Assembly (NCBI RefSeq): GCF_003336805.1
Contig: NZ_QFWJ01000010.1
Location: 1-64,000, forward strand
Direction of reading: 5' to 3'
Source of the DNA: Marinospirillum perlucidum
GTDB taxonomy: Bacteria; Pseudomonadota; Gammaproteobacteria; Pseudomonadales; Halomonadaceae
Length of the DNA: 64,000 nucleotides
The first letter of the stretch is position 1. Each line of letters starts with the position of its first letter. The translations under genes were made by a program, and so were the position numbers. The notes under the pieces were generated by a model, which had not been told where the DNA came from, ran no database searches, and saw nothing but the letters and a program-made list of their open reading frames with translations. Of the stretch, positions 9,041 to 19,156 are shown one piece after another.

Positions 9041-9401
9041 CTGGGGCCGATTAACGACTCTGGCTCTGGTGGGGCTGGGGTTGTTTGCCCTGGTCAGTCA
9101 TCCTGACGCTTGGCTAGCGATCGCCGGTTTGCCGCTGATCTTGGTAGCAGCCTGGCGCTGGTATCTGGATTTCGGTCCGGCTGCACCCGCTTATCTGTTG
9201 TTTGAAGACAGTGAATGTCGGGTCTTGGATCGCAGCGGGCGAGAACTGGCCCGCCAGCCCCGTGTGCTCTGGTGGAGCTATCTCTGGCTGGCTTTGGAGT
9301 TGCCGGGGCGTCCGCCTGGTTTTAAAGCCTGGTTAATTTGGCCCGATATGGTGAGTGCCGAGGAGCGCAGGCAGCTACGCCGCCTGCTGAAAAGATCCTG
9401 A
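9000..9401 (+). CDS. ygfX: YgfX (CptA) family membrane protein
   Basis: A 133-residue protein from the ATG at 9000, close to E. coli YgfX (135). It has two adjacent hydrophobic segments near the N-terminus (LTTLALVGLGLFALV, then AGLPLILVAAWRWY), a soluble domain and a basic C-terminus (ERRQLRRLLKRS). YgfX partners SdhE; it has been described as an inner-membrane toxin acting on FtsZ/MreB, though this is debated. The first 41 bases overlap sdhE. An in-frame earlier ATG at 8946 would give an unsupported extension. Confidence 0.8.
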   Translation: MPKTAIGVSLRVSNWGRLTTLALVGLGLFALVSHPDAWLAIAGLPLILVAAWRWYLDFGPAAPAYLLFEDSECRVLDRSGRELARQPRVLWWSYLWLALELPGRPPGFKAWLIWPDMVSAEERRQLRRLLKRS

Positions 9402-9412
9402 GGTTGCTTCTC

Positions 9413-11008
9413 CTACCAGCGGGGCGGCGTGAGCAGGGTGTCCCTGGCTTCGGGGGCCATCTTGGGATAGTCCAGAGTGAAATGCAGGCCTCGGCTTTCC
9501 TTGCGCAGTTGCGCAGACTGGATAATCAGCTCGGCAACCGTAGCCAGGTTGCGTAGCTCCAGCAGATCACCACTGATACGGTAGTTGGAATAGTAGTCAT
9601 GGATCTCTGTCTGCAGGAGGCGAATCCGGTGACTGGCTCTTTCCAGACGTTTGTCCGTCCTGACGATCCCCACATAATCCCACATGAAACGGCGTATTTC
9701 GTCCCAGTTGTGGCTGATCACCACGTCTTCATCCGAGTCCGTTACCTGGCTTTCATCCCAGGCCGGGGGTTCGGGTAGCGACTCCTGGGTGAGTGAGCGG
9801 TTGAGCAGATCCTCGGCAGCCAGGCGTCCATAGACGACACATTCAAGCAGCGAGTTGCTGGCCATACGATTGGCCCCATGCAGGCCGGTAAAAGCACACT
9901 CACCGATGGCATAGAGGCCGGGAATATCCGTCTCGCCGCGATGATTGGTCACGATCCCCCCGCAGGTGTAGTGAGCCGCAGGCACAACAGGCAGGGGGTC
10001 ACGGGTGATGTCGATGCCAAATTCCAGGCAGCGCTTGTAGATGGTAGGGAAGTGCGACTGGATAAAATCAGCCGGTTTGTGGCTGATGTCCAGGTAAACA
10101 TGATCCAGCCCCAGGCGTTTCATCTCATGGTCAATGGCACGGGCAACAATGTCCCTGGGCGCCAGTTCGGCTCTTTCATCAAATTGCTGCATAAAGGGCT
10201 GGCCATTGGGTAGCAGCAAGCGGGCACCTTCTCCCCGCAGGGCCTCACTGATCAGAAAGCTTTTGGCCTGAGGGTGGTAGAGGCAGGTGGGATGAAACTG
10301 GTTGAATTCCATGTTGGCCACCCGGCAGCCAGCTCGCCAGGCCATGGCAATACCATCGCCGGAGCTGCCATCAGGGTTGGAGGTATAGAGGTAGACCTTG
10401 CTGGCGCCACCGGTGGCCAGAATTACCGCAGGTGCCGTGAAGGGCTGGACCTGCCCGGATTGGCTGTCCAGCGCATAAACCCCTACACAGGCCTGGCCGG
10501 CCAGGCCCAGTTTATGGCGAGTGATGAGATCGATGGCCAGATACTGATCAAAGACCTCGATCTGTTCATGAGCTGCCACTCGGGCAGCCAGAGTATCAAT
10601 AATGGCTTGGCCGGTAGCATCTTCTGCATGCAGAATGCGGCGGTTGCGATGGCCGCCTTCGCGCGTGAGGTGGTAGGTGTCCTTGGACCCGCTGTCCTGG
10701 GTAAAGGGAACACCCTGATGGATCAGCCAGTCGATGGCATCGCGGCTTTCGCCGACCACCTGTTCAACGGTATCCCTGTGACAAAGACCCGCACCGGCAA
10801 TCAGGGTGTCTTCGACATGGGCTTCCTGGGTATCTTCAGGATCATAAACGGCGGCGATGCCGCCTTGGGCCCAGCGGCTCGAGCCTTGGCCGAGATTGCT
10901 TTTACTTAGCAGGGCGACCCGGTAGTGGTCAGCCAGGTGCAGGGCGGCCGTCATACCGGCAGCACCACTGCCCAGGACCAGGACATCAAATTTTCGAGTA
11001 GGCAGCAT
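9413..11008 (-). CDS. nadB: L-aspartate oxidase
   Basis: A 531-residue FAD enzyme oxidising L-aspartate to iminoaspartate for NAD synthesis. It has the dinucleotide-binding [17 protein letters not shown] at the N-terminus, [10 protein letters not shown] near 45, HTREGGH-type [13 protein letters not shown] near 113, and [15 protein letters not shown] near 370, all typical of NadB rather than SdhA. It has a GGAG site before its ATG. It is transcribed away from rpoE, the arrangement familiar from Pseudomonas and E. coli. Only 11 bp separate its stop from that of ygfX. Confidence 0.97.
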   Translation of the reverse strand: MLPTRKFDVLVLGSGAAGMTAALHLADHYRVALLSKSNLGQGSSRWAQGGIAAVYDPEDTQEAHVEDTLIAGAGLCHRDTVEQVVGESRDAIDWLIHQGVPFTQDSGSKDTYHLTREGGHRNRRILHAEDATGQAIIDTLAARVAAHEQIEVFDQYLAIDLITRHKLGLAGQACVGVYALDSQSGQVQPFTAPAVILATGGASKVYLYTSNPDGSSGDGIAMAWRAGCRVANMEFNQFHPTCLYHPQAKSFLISEALRGEGARLLLPNGQPFMQQFDERAELAPRDIVARAIDHEMKRLGLDHVYLDISHKPADFIQSHFPTIYKRCLEFGIDITRDPLPVVPAAHYTCGGIVTNHRGETDIPGLYAIGECAFTGLHGANRMASNSLLECVVYGRLAAEDLLNRSLTQESLPEPPAWDESQVTDSDEDVVISHNWDEIRRFMWDYVGIVRTDKRLERASHRIRLLQTEIHDYYSNYRISGDLLELRNLATVAELIIQSAQLRKESRGLHFTLDYPKMAPEARDTLLTPPRW

Positions 11009-11190
11009 TTTCGGCTCCAGAGGGATAAACCCTGTTATTATACAGCAGCTTCCTGGCTTCTTGAGCAGGGCGGATCATGCTAAGGTATAAGCATTTTTAT
11101 TCAGCTGACAAGCCCTGACGATGGGCAGATCAACATCGAGCCGGACAGCACAGGGAGAGGCTGGCCGGTCAATATTTTTTGGAGTGCCTG

Positions 11191-11769
11191 ATGACAAGCG
11201 CAAGGGAAACGGATCAGCGTCTGGTTGAACGTGTCCAGAAAGGCGATAAACGTGCCTTCGACCTGCTGGTTAAAAAATACCAGCACAAGATCATTGCCCT
11301 GGTGGGACGCTATATTCAGGATCAGCACGAAATGCAGGATGTGGCTCAGGAAGCTTTTATCAAGGCCTACCGGGCATTGGGTAATTTTCGTGCTGAAAGT
11401 GCTTTCTATACCTGGATGTACCGTATTGCCATCAATACCGCCAAAAACCATCTGGTCGCCCGCAGTCGCCGGCCACCGGGGACGGATGTGGATATCGGTG
11501 ATGCTGAAATCTATTCACCTTCACCGCAGATGAAAGAGGCAGATACCCCGGAAGCCAACCTGATGAGGGATCAACTGGAAGAACGTATTTTTGCTGCGAT
11601 TAAGGCGCTTCCGGATGATTTGAAAACAGCGATCAGCCTGCGTGAATTCGATGGCATGAGCTATGAGGAAATAGCCGAAGTCATGCAATGCCCGGTGGGC
11701 ACGGTTCGCTCGCGTATCTTTCGGGCGCGAGAGGCGATCGACAAGGTGATAGAGGATTCCGGGCGCTGA
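11191..11769 (+). CDS. rpoE: Extracytoplasmic-stress sigma factor RpoE (AlgU)
   Basis: A 192-residue ECF sigma factor. Region 2 contains DVAQEAFIKAYRALGNFR and FYTWMYRIAINTAKN; region 4 contains MSYEEIAEVMQCPVGTVRSR. The start at 11191 follows GGAG six bases upstream and gives a length like E. coli RpoE (191). It directs transcription of envelope-stress genes and is held inactive by RseA encoded just downstream. It is followed by an unusually long 177-bp gap before rseA. Confidence 0.97.
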   Translation: MTSARETDQRLVERVQKGDKRAFDLLVKKYQHKIIALVGRYIQDQHEMQDVAQEAFIKAYRALGNFRAESAFYTWMYRIAINTAKNHLVARSRRPPGTDVDIGDAEIYSPSPQMKEADTPEANLMRDQLEERIFAAIKALPDDLKTAISLREFDGMSYEEIAEVMQCPVGTVRSRIFRAREAIDKVIEDSGR

Positions 11770-11946
11770 TTTTCTTGTACCGGAATCGAGTTGAAAATAT
11801 GCAAAAGCTGTACTTTTTGCGCCGCAAATAAAAGCAGTAAAAAAATGTGGTTTTTTTTGCTTATTTTGGAAAACCAAACGCAACCCCTGCTGTCTAGAAG
11901 ACAGGTTCCACAAACTGCTTTTCAGTGAATTAAGAGGTAAGTTGGC
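11770..11946 (+). promoter_or_regulatory. Long AT-rich spacer between rpoE and rseA with A/U hairpin
   Basis: In E. coli and Pseudomonas these genes are separated by only a few bases. Here 177 bases intervene. An inverted structure at about 11831-11862 pairs AAGC and A7 with T7 and GCTT around a TGTGG loop, giving a weak hairpin ending in Ts. No consensus sigma-E promoter is evident to me. It could attenuate read-through or hold an rseA promoter. Confidence 0.4.
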
Positions 11947-12675
11947 ATGACAGAAAAACTGCACCAGTCCCTATCTTCGATAATGGATGCTGCTGGTGAT
12001 GATTTGGAATTGCCGCGTCTGCTCAATGCCATGCAGGCGTCACCCGAGCTGGAAGAGCAGCTGGGGGAAAAGTGGCGACGCTATCATCTCGCCCAGGGGA
12101 TTATGCAGGGGGACTTGAGAGGTATGACTCAACCCCAGTTTGCTCAGGTGGATATTTCTGCACGCGTGATGCAGGAACTGGAAGCCGAAGCAAGCGAAGA
12201 CACTCCTGCAGAATCTCTTGCGGCCGGCCCCCAGCTGACTTTGGCCAAGACGGATCCTGCAACTGCAGCCGCCAGCTCTGATGAAGACAGCAAGCGCACC
12301 AGTGAAAAAATGCAGTGGTTCCGTGGTGGGGCTTTAGCAGCTTCCGTCGCACTACTGGTAGTTACTGGTGTCCAGGTGTTTAACGCCAGCAAGGAGGTTG
12401 TGCAGCCGGGAGGTGCGCCGGCCATGGCCACTCAGCCAGCGGCGCATCCAGCTCAGGAGCTGCAGACGGTTCGTCAGGAGTTGGCACCTGCACAGCCCGC
12501 ACCCTGGATACAGGTTTCAGTGTCTCCCTTTGAACCCCAGGCCTTTACCGGTCGCTCTCTGGTGGGCTATTCCCAGGGTCAGGAGCCCTTGCAGTCCTCT
12601 TCGGATGTGACCCGGGAAGCCTTTTCCCCGGTCAAACCGGAAGGTGATCTTCAGCAAGCGGCCAGTGCACGCTAA
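11947..12675 (+). CDS. rseA: Anti-sigma-E factor RseA (MucA)
   Basis: A 242-residue single-pass inner-membrane protein. The N-terminal cytoplasmic domain (about 1-80, LHQSLSSIMDAAGDD and RYHLAQGIMQGDL) matches the sigma-E-binding part of RseA/MucA. One transmembrane helix lies at about 127-146, followed by a ~95-residue periplasmic region rich in Pro/Ala/Gln. Regulated proteolysis by DegS and RseP would release RpoE. It is somewhat longer than E. coli RseA (216), with a long acidic linker at 80-120. The usual next gene, rseB, is missing; rseC follows after 14 bp. Confidence 0.9.
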   Translation: MTEKLHQSLSSIMDAAGDDLELPRLLNAMQASPELEEQLGEKWRRYHLAQGIMQGDLRGMTQPQFAQVDISARVMQELEAEASEDTPAESLAAGPQLTLAKTDPATAAASSDEDSKRTSEKMQWFRGGALAASVALLVVTGVQVFNASKEVVQPGGAPAMATQPAAHPAQELQTVRQELAPAQPAPWIQVSVSPFEPQAFTGRSLVGYSQGQEPLQSSSDVTREAFSPVKPEGDLQQAASAR

Positions 12676-12689
12676 GCGGGCGAGTCATC

Positions 12690-13151
12690 ATGAGTCGTAT
12701 CACTCAGGAAGCGGAAGTCATCGCCTGCCAGCCGGGTCTTGCCTGGGTTAGACCCTGTGCTCGTGAAGGCTGTTCCAGTTGTAGTCTCTCAGGTGCCTGT
12801 GGCCAGGGTTTGATCAGTCGTTGGCTGCTTAAACGCCAGCCCTTGTTGCAAGTGAGTACTTGTGAACAGCTGGTAGTGGGTGATCGGGTGCAAGTGGGTG
12901 TCTCCACGGCAACCCTCAATCGCGCGGCCTGGTTGCAGTTTGCATTACCTCTGCTGACGCTGCTGGTGGCTGCAATTCTGGCTGAATACTTGGCTTTTTC
13001 CGCAAGCTGGCAGCAACTCATCTTTGCCGCCCTGGGTTTGCTGGGCGGGCTGGCTGTAGCACGTTTTTTAGCTGGTAATTCCCGACCTGAATTCGTTCGA
13101 AAATTGACATCCCGGGAAGTCTCTTTGCAAGGCAGTGAAGACCCGTCTTGA
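12690..13151 (+). CDS. rseC: SoxR-reducing/sigma-E regulator RseC (MucC)
   Basis: A 153-residue inner-membrane protein. The N-terminal domain has the four-Cys pattern CAREGCSSCSLSGACG; two transmembrane helices lie at about 73-93 and 98-122. RseC family members modulate sigma-E activity and are linked to SoxR reduction. It lies between rseA and mucD, where rseB would normally separate it from rseA. The charged C-terminus is short and ordinary. Confidence 0.88.
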   Translation: MSRITQEAEVIACQPGLAWVRPCAREGCSSCSLSGACGQGLISRWLLKRQPLLQVSTCEQLVVGDRVQVGVSTATLNRAAWLQFALPLLTLLVAAILAEYLAFSASWQQLIFAALGLLGGLAVARFLAGNSRPEFVRKLTSREVSLQGSEDPS

Positions 13152-13185
13152 ATCAAGGCTTCCCAACCGGAACTGGAGCTTGTAG

Positions 13186-14613
13186 ATGTTTACAAAAAAA
13201 TTATTCCTGCCAGGCCTGTTACTGGTTCTGGTTTCTCTTTGGTGTTCGACCCAGGCGCTGGCAGCGCGTGGCCTGCCGGATTTTACTGAACTGGTCACGG
13301 AAGCTTCCCCGTCAGTCGTCAATATCAGTACCACCCAGACAGTTCAGCCTGCCAGTCGGATTCCGGGGCTGCCCCACGGACAACAGGTGCCGGAAATTTT
13401 TCGGCATTTCTTTGAAGAGTTTCAGGGTCAGCTGCCCCAGCAGCGCAAACCCCAGCAAGAGCAGCGCCAATCCCTGGGTTCGGGCTTTATCATTTCCGAA
13501 GATGGTTACATCCTCACCAACAATCATGTGGTGGAAAATTCCGACGAGATCATTGTACGCCTGAGTGACCGCCGCGAGCTGGTGGCTGAAGTGATCGGCA
13601 GTGATCCTTCCAGTGATCTGGCTCTGCTCAAAGTTGAGGCAGAGGGTTTGCCCGTGGCTCGTCTGGGCGATTCTGATGATCTTCAGGTGGGTGAGTGGGT
13701 ACTGGCTATCGGTTCGCCATTTGGCTTCGATCATTCGGTTACAGCCGGTATTGTCAGTGCCAAGGGGCGAGCGCTACCCAATGAAACCTATGTGCCCTTT
13801 ATCCAGACCGACGTGGCCATCAATCCGGGCAATTCCGGTGGTCCTCTGTTCAATCTGGAAGGAGAGGTCGTTGGTATTAATTCCCAGATTTATACCCGCT
13901 CGGGTGGTTTTATGGGACTCTCCTTTGCCATCCCCATGCAGGTTGCCATGGATGTAGCGGATCAGCTGCGCGAAAATGGCCGGGTTAGCCGCGGCTGGTT
14001 GGGCGTTGTGATTCAGGAAGTCAATCGTGATCTGGCCGAATCCTTCGGACTGGATCGACCCCAGGGGGCCTTGATCGCCAATGTTGATCCCGAAGGGCCA
14101 GCGGCCGAAGGGGGCCTGCGTACCGGCGATATCATTCTGCGTGTGGATGCTGTGGATATCGAAACCTCCTCCGATCTGCCGCCTGCTGTTGGTCAGATCC
14201 AACCCGGTAGCAGTGGCCGCTTTGTGGTGCTGCGTGAAGGTGAGCGAGTGGTTCTGAATATTTCTGTCGGTGAGCGTCCCGATAACCCTCAATTGGGTGG
14301 TCGTCAGGGAGGAAAGCAGGAACCGGCCATGGCGGATCGTCTGGGTCTGCAGGTGGCGCCGCTGGATGCAGAATTGCGTCAACGCTGGTCCGTCCCCAAT
14401 GGTGTTCTGGTGGAAGCGGTTACACCCCAGGGGGCAGCAGCCCAGGCGGGCATCCGCGAGGGTGATGTAATCGTTTCTCTGGCTGGCCAGGCCATTACCT
14501 CACCCGGTGAACTGGCTGCCTTGGTTGACGACCTGCCAGCCAATAAATCCCTGGCCGTGCGCCTGGTGCGTCAGGGGTCGCCCTTGTTTGTTGCCTTGCG
14601 CATCGTGGAATAG
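13186..14613 (+). CDS. mucD: Periplasmic serine endoprotease DegP/MucD
   Basis: A 475-residue HtrA-type protease. The signal peptide spans about 1-26 (cut after TQALA). The trypsin-like domain has catalytic His114 (NNHVV), Asp144 (SSDLALLKV) and Ser217 (NPGNSGGPLF). Two PDZ domains follow (about 265-350 and 375-470). It degrades misfolded envelope proteins and, as MucD in Pseudomonas, restrains the sigma-E response. As the last gene of the rpoE-rseA-rseC-mucD cluster it is followed by a GC-rich hairpin at 14624-14646. Confidence 0.96.
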   Translation: MFTKKLFLPGLLLVLVSLWCSTQALAARGLPDFTELVTEASPSVVNISTTQTVQPASRIPGLPHGQQVPEIFRHFFEEFQGQLPQQRKPQQEQRQSLGSGFIISEDGYILTNNHVVENSDEIIVRLSDRRELVAEVIGSDPSSDLALLKVEAEGLPVARLGDSDDLQVGEWVLAIGSPFGFDHSVTAGIVSAKGRALPNETYVPFIQTDVAINPGNSGGPLFNLEGEVVGINSQIYTRSGGFMGLSFAIPMQVAMDVADQLRENGRVSRGWLGVVIQEVNRDLAESFGLDRPQGALIANVDPEGPAAEGGLRTGDIILRVDAVDIETSSDLPPAVGQIQPGSSGRFVVLREGERVVLNISVGERPDNPQLGGRQGGKQEPAMADRLGLQVAPLDAELRQRWSVPNGVLVEAVTPQGAAAQAGIREGDVIVSLAGQAITSPGELAALVDDLPANKSLAVRLVRQGSPLFVALRIVE

Positions 14614-14623
14614 CCATCCCGAA

Positions 14624-14646
14624 CCGCCCAAGTTTCCCTTGGGCGG
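14624..14646 (+). terminator. Hairpin after mucD, possible terminator
   Basis: CCGCCCAAG (14624-14632), five-base loop, CTTGGGCGG (14638-14646), perfect nine-bp stem starting 10 bases after the mucD stop. There is no T run after it, so it may only protect the 3' end or act with Rho. The rest of the gap to lepA (about 230 bases) shows nothing else I can name. Confidence 0.5.
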
Positions 14647-14878
14647 CGAATCAGGTAGACTTTCCCCGTTTTCAGAATGAGTGTTCAGGGTGTCAGGCTT
14701 GTTTTCAGGCTGCTGGCACCCTCCTTGTTTATCGACCCTAGAAGCCCTGGATTGACGTAGTGAGCGCCGGCTGGGTGCAGTTTCATTGCTGATGAGCTGC
14801 TTTCCTGTCCGGATCCTGGTGAGGGACACCAGTGCCATGCCGAATCAGGGGTTTCATAATTATCCAGTGCAGGTGAAC

Positions 14879-16678
14879 GTGAGTCGTCTCCAACATATTC
14901 GTAACTTTTCCATCATTGCCCATATTGACCATGGCAAATCAACCCTGGCTGACCGCTTTATCCAGTTTTGTGAAGGCCTGACCGATCGTGAAATGAAGGA
15001 GCAGGTTCTCGATTCCATGGACCTGGAGCGTGAACGGGGTATTACCATCAAGGCCCAGAGCGTCACTCTGGACTACAAGTCCAAATCCGGTGAGGTTTAC
15101 CAGCTTAATTTTATCGATACACCGGGCCACGTGGACTTCTCTTATGAGGTTTCCCGCTCCTTGGAGGCCTGTGAAGGGGCCTTGCTGGTCGTGGATGCCG
15201 GTCAGGGTGTTGAAGCCCAGTCCGTCGCCAACTGTTATACCGCCATCGAACAGGGCCTGGAAGTGGTCCCCGTTCTTAACAAAATGGATTTGCCCCAGGC
15301 TGATCCGGATCGGGTGGCTCAGGAGATCGAGGAAGTCATCGGAATCGAGGCCACCGATGCGGTGCGCTGTTCGGCCAAAAGCGGCCTGGGTATCGAAGAC
15401 GTGCTGGAGCGCTTGGTAGCCCAGATTCCACCTCCTGAGGGTGATCCTGATGGTGAGCTGCAGGTATTGATTGCCGATTCCTGGTTTGATAACTACCTGG
15501 GCGTGGTTTCCCTGATCCGGGTGAAAAACGGCACTCTGAAAAAGGGTGACAAGATTCTGATCAAATCCACCGGCAAGCAGTGGGATGCCAACAGTGTCGG
15601 GATCTTTACCCCTAAACGGGTCGAGAAGACCGAGCTGAAGGCCGGTGAAGTCGGCTTTCTGGTTTCCGGCATCAAGGAGATTCACGGTGCGCCCGTGGGG
15701 GATACCATCACTCATGCCAAAACCCCCCAGGTTCCCAGTCTGCCCGGTTTCAAAAAGGTAAAACCCCAGGTTTATGCTGGTCTCTTTCCTGTTTCCGCCG
15801 ATGATTTCGAAGACTTCCGCGAGGCTCTGGAAAAACTCTCCCTGAATGATGCCTCCCTCTTCTTCGAGCCGGATAGTTCCGATGCCCTGGGCTTTGGTTT
15901 TCGTTGCGGCTTCCTGGGCATGCTGCACATGGAGATCGTCCAGGAGCGCCTGGAAAGGGAATACAACCTGGATCTGCTCACCACAGCGCCCACGGTGGTC
16001 TACGAAATCCTGCTTAAAAGCGGCGAAATTGTGTATGTGGATAACCCGACACGCCTGCCTGACCCGGCCACCATTCAGGAAATGCGCGAACCCATCGCCC
16101 GCTGTACCATTCTGACCCCTCAGGATATGGTCGGGCCGGTTATTACCCTGTGTACGGAAAAACGCGGTATGCAGAAAGACATGGTCTACCTGGGCAACCA
16201 GGTGCAACTGACCTACGACATACCCATGGCCGAGGTGGTGCTGGACTTCTTTGATCGCTTGAAATCGGCATCGCGGGGCTTTGCTTCCCTGGAATACTCC
16301 TTTGATCGTTTCGAGGCAGCCAAGCTGGCGCGTCTGGATGTACTCATCAACGGTGATAAAGTGGATGCGCTGGCGCTGATCGTGCACCGGGATCTGGCCC
16401 ATGGCAAGGGGCGTTCACTGGTCGAGAAGATGAAGGAATTGATTCCGCGTCAGATGTTTGATGTGGCGATTCAGGCTGCCCTGGGCGGACAGATCGTGGC
16501 TCGTTCCACCGTCAAGGCCATGCGCAAGAACGTACTGGCCAAGTGCTATGGTGGTGACGCCAGCCGTAAAAAGAAACTCTTGGAAAAACAAAAAGCCGGT
16601 AAAAAGCGCATGAAACAGGTCGGTCGTGTGGAAATTCCACAGGATGCCTTCCTCGCGGTTTTGCAGGTTGATAGCTAG
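14879..16678 (+). CDS. lepA: Elongation factor 4 (LepA)
   Basis: A 599-residue translational GTPase that acts on ribosomes and back-translocates or aids initiation. G1 is [10 protein letters not shown]3 is DTPGHVDF, G4 is NKMD; the C-terminal LepA-specific domain includes [22 protein letters not shown] start at 14879 preceded by AGGTGA gives exactly the E. coli length. An upstream ATG at 14837 (with GAGGGA) is possible and would add 14 residues. It is first in a lepA-lepB-rnc-era-recO-pdxJ run, a conserved order. Confidence 0.96.
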   Translation: MSRLQHIRNFSIIAHIDHGKSTLADRFIQFCEGLTDREMKEQVLDSMDLERERGITIKAQSVTLDYKSKSGEVYQLNFIDTPGHVDFSYEVSRSLEACEGALLVVDAGQGVEAQSVANCYTAIEQGLEVVPVLNKMDLPQADPDRVAQEIEEVIGIEATDAVRCSAKSGLGIEDVLERLVAQIPPPEGDPDGELQVLIADSWFDNYLGVVSLIRVKNGTLKKGDKILIKSTGKQWDANSVGIFTPKRVEKTELKAGEVGFLVSGIKEIHGAPVGDTITHAKTPQVPSLPGFKKVKPQVYAGLFPVSADDFEDFREALEKLSLNDASLFFEPDSSDALGFGFRCGFLGMLHMEIVQERLEREYNLDLLTTAPTVVYEILLKSGEIVYVDNPTRLPDPATIQEMREPIARCTILTPQDMVGPVITLCTEKRGMQKDMVYLGNQVQLTYDIPMAEVVLDFFDRLKSASRGFASLEYSFDRFEAAKLARLDVLINGDKVDALALIVHRDLAHGKGRSLVEKMKELIPRQMFDVAIQAALGGQIVARSTVKAMRKNVLAKCYGGDASRKKKLLEKQKAGKKRMKQVGRVEIPQDAFLAVLQVDS

Positions 16679-16690
16679 GAAGGAAAATAA

Positions 16691-17533
16691 ATGCACCTGG
16701 ATTTTGCCCTGGTATTGGTGGTTGCCACCCTGGTGACCGGTAGCGTTTGGCTACTGGATAAACTTATCTTGCGAAAAAAACGCCAGCAAAAAATCGGTGC
16801 TGACAAGCCCGGCCTGCTGGTGGAGTATTCCAACTCCTTTTTTCCGGTTCTGGCCCTGGTGCTGGTGTTGCGCTCGTTTGTGTTCGAGCCCTTCCAGATT
16901 CCTTCAGGGTCCATGCTACCCACCTTGAAAATCGGTGATTTTATTCTGGTGAATAAGTTCACCTATGGCATCCGCCTGCCGGTCACCAATACCGAGGTCA
17001 TCGATCTGGGTGAACCCGAGGTGGGTGATGTGCTGGTCTTTCGCTATCCTTTGGATGAAAGGCTTAATTACATCAAGCGCGTGGTGGGAACGCCGGGTGA
17101 TACTGTGGCCTACCGCAACAAGACGCTGGTTGTGAATGGCACGCCGATCACGCGTGAGCTGGTGGAAAAGAATCCTGCAGATGCTCCCAGTGAGTGGCTC
17201 TGGCAGGAGCAGCTGGGCGAGGCACAGCACCAGGTGTACAACTATCCAGCGCGGCGCTTTGATTTCCCCCAGATTCAGGTGCCCGAAGGCTACTATCTGG
17301 TCATGGGCGATAATCGTGACCACAGTAATGACAGCCGTTTCTGGTGTCAGGGGCAGGTCAGTGAAGACCGTGGCTGCCTGGCTATTCCCGGTTATCAGAA
17401 TCAGCTGGGTGAGCCGCTGGTGCTGGGTTTTGTACCCGAAGCCAACCTGGTCGGCGAGGCAGTGGCTGTCTGGATGCACTGGCCGGAGCTATTCAGTTTG
17501 CCCGACCTGACTGCTGTTCGCAGTATTGATTAA
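16691..17533 (+). CDS. lepB: Signal peptidase I
   Basis: A 280-residue inner-membrane serine protease that cleaves signal peptides of exported proteins. There are two N-terminal transmembrane segments (about 3-24 and 50-66). Catalytic Ser74 is in SGSMLPTL, Lys129 in LNYIKRVVG, and the family box [13 protein letters not shown] is near 210. It lies 12 bp after lepA and runs to the start of rnc. Confidence 0.97.
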   Translation: MHLDFALVLVVATLVTGSVWLLDKLILRKKRQQKIGADKPGLLVEYSNSFFPVLALVLVLRSFVFEPFQIPSGSMLPTLKIGDFILVNKFTYGIRLPVTNTEVIDLGEPEVGDVLVFRYPLDERLNYIKRVVGTPGDTVAYRNKTLVVNGTPITRELVEKNPADAPSEWLWQEQLGEAQHQVYNYPARRFDFPQIQVPEGYYLVMGDNRDHSNDSRFWCQGQVSEDRGCLAIPGYQNQLGEPLVLGFVPEANLVGEAVAVWMHWPELFSLPDLTAVRSID

Positions 17534-18230
17534 TGATCAAGTGAAGAGACTCGTGAAGAAACAACTCGATCCCTTAATAAGAGTCCTGGGCCACCCTTTT
17601 CAGGATACCCAACTACTGGAATTGGCACTGACCCATCGCAGCCATGGCAACCAGAATAACGAACGCCTGGAATTTCTGGGTGACTCTATCGTCAATTTTC
17701 TGATTGCCGAGGATCTTTACCAGCGCTTTCCCCAGGCTAGAGAAGGGCAGTTGTCACGCCTGAGAGCCCGCCTGGTCAAGGGAGCGACCCTGGCTGAAGT
17801 GGCCCGAGAATTCAGCCTGGGCGATTATCTGCGCCTAGGTTCGGGTGAGCTTAAAAGTGGTGGCTTTCGCCGCGATTCCATTCTCGCAGACTCGCTGGAA
17901 GCGGTGATTGGTGCTATCTATCTGGATGCAGGCATGTCTGCGGTACGCAAGCGTGTACTGGACTGGTTTTCCGAGCGTCTGGAAAAGCTGACCCTGAATG
18001 ACACCCAGAAGGACCCTAAAACCCGTCTGCAGGAATTTTTGCAGTCACGCCAGTATGCCCTGCCCCGCTACGAGGTGGTGCAGGTGGAAGGTGAAGCCCA
18101 TTCCCAGTTGTTTACCGTGGAGTGTGTTATCGATCAATTGGATTATCGCCCTCTGGGCATAGGTTCCAGCCGTCGCCATGCTGAACAGCAGGCGGCTGAA
18201 AAAACGCTGCAGGCGTTGGAGGTAAAATGA
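17526..18230 (+). CDS. rnc: Ribonuclease III
   Basis: Up to 234 residues. It processes rRNA precursors and cleaves double-stranded RNA. The catalytic signature [12 protein letters not shown] is near 46, the second acidic site [14 protein letters not shown] near 120, and the C-terminal dsRNA-binding domain begins at [11 protein letters not shown] with the [13 protein letters not shown] helix. The start is uncertain: a TTG at 17526 overlaps lepB by 8 bp, while GTG codons at 17541 and 17553 would give 229 and 225 residues (E. coli has 226). It overlaps era by 4 bp. Confidence 0.95.
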   Translation: MINDQVKRLVKKQLDPLIRVLGHPFQDTQLLELALTHRSHGNQNNERLEFLGDSIVNFLIAEDLYQRFPQAREGQLSRLRARLVKGATLAEVAREFSLGDYLRLGSGELKSGGFRRDSILADSLEAVIGAIYLDAGMSAVRKRVLDWFSERLEKLTLNDTQKDPKTRLQEFLQSRQYALPRYEVVQVEGEAHSQLFTVECVIDQLDYRPLGIGSSRRHAEQQAAEKTLQALEVK

Positions 18231-19144
18231 CCGCATCATCCGCTGTTTCCCGCTGTGGTTACATTGCCCTGGTCGGCCGCCCCAATGTGGGCAAATCGAC
18301 CCTGCTGAACCGAATTCTGGGCCAGAAGATCAGTATTACCTGCAAGAAACCCCAGACGACCCGCCACCAGATCCTGGGGATACATACCGAAGGTCAGATC
18401 CAGACCATCTATGTGGACACCCCCGGCATGCACCAGGCTACCGGCCAGAAGGACAAGGCCATCAATCATTATATGAATGATGCCGCCACTCGGGCTCTGC
18501 GTGACGTGGATGTGGTGATTTTCCTGATTGACCGGACCAAATGGACGGATGAAGATGAGCTGGTCCTCAAGCGCCTTCAATATCTGGAATGCCCGGTAAT
18601 TCTGGCAATCAACAAGGTGGATTGGCTGGAAGACAAGGCTTCTCTGCTACCGTTCATTGAAGAAGTCAGCCAGAAATACAAGTTTGAGCAGATCATTCCC
18701 ATCTCGGCCAAGCAGGGCAAGCAGGTGGAGGAACTGGTGGCCGAGGCCACGCGCCGTCTTCCCGAAGGGCCGCACTTCTTCCCTGAAGATCAGGTGACCG
18801 ATCGCAGTTCCCGCTTCCTGGCCTCCGAGCTGGTGCGTGAAAAAATCATGCGTCAGCTAGGCGAGGAACTGCCTTATGCCACCACCGTGGAAATTGAAAA
18901 ATTCCAGACCAAGGGCGAGGTGATCCATATTCATGCCTTGATCCTGGTGGAGCGTGAAGGGCAAAAGAAAATCATCATTGGTGACAAGGGTCAGCAGATC
19001 AAACAGATCGGTCGGGATGCCCGACTGGATATGGAAAAAGCCTTTGAAAGCAAGGTGATGCTGAACCTTTGGGTCAAGGTGAAAAGCAACTGGTCGGATA
19101 ACGCCCGCGCCCTGAAAAGCCTGGGCTATACCGGTCAGGACTGA
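18227..19144 (+). CDS. era: GTPase Era
   Basis: A 305-residue GTPase that binds 16S rRNA near its 3' end and aids 30S maturation. G1 GRPNVGKST near residue 16, G2 region [12 protein letters not shown]3 DTPGMH, G4 NKVD, followed by a KH RNA-binding domain in the C-terminal ~100 residues ([17 protein letters not shown]). The start ATG overlaps the rnc stop (ATGA), indicating translational coupling. Confidence 0.97.
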   Translation: MTASSAVSRCGYIALVGRPNVGKSTLLNRILGQKISITCKKPQTTRHQILGIHTEGQIQTIYVDTPGMHQATGQKDKAINHYMNDAATRALRDVDVVIFLIDRTKWTDEDELVLKRLQYLECPVILAINKVDWLEDKASLLPFIEEVSQKYKFEQIIPISAKQGKQVEELVAEATRRLPEGPHFFPEDQVTDRSSRFLASELVREKIMRQLGEELPYATTVEIEKFQTKGEVIHIHALILVEREGQKKIIIGDKGQQIKQIGRDARLDMEKAFESKVMLNLWVKVKSNWSDNARALKSLGYTGQD

Positions 19145-19156
19145 TCCGGAAGCCGG

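Noticed and set aside
14939-16402. A 487-codon open frame antisense to lepA
   Set aside because: Shadow of the conserved lepA frame, with no ribosome binding site or recognisable domain.
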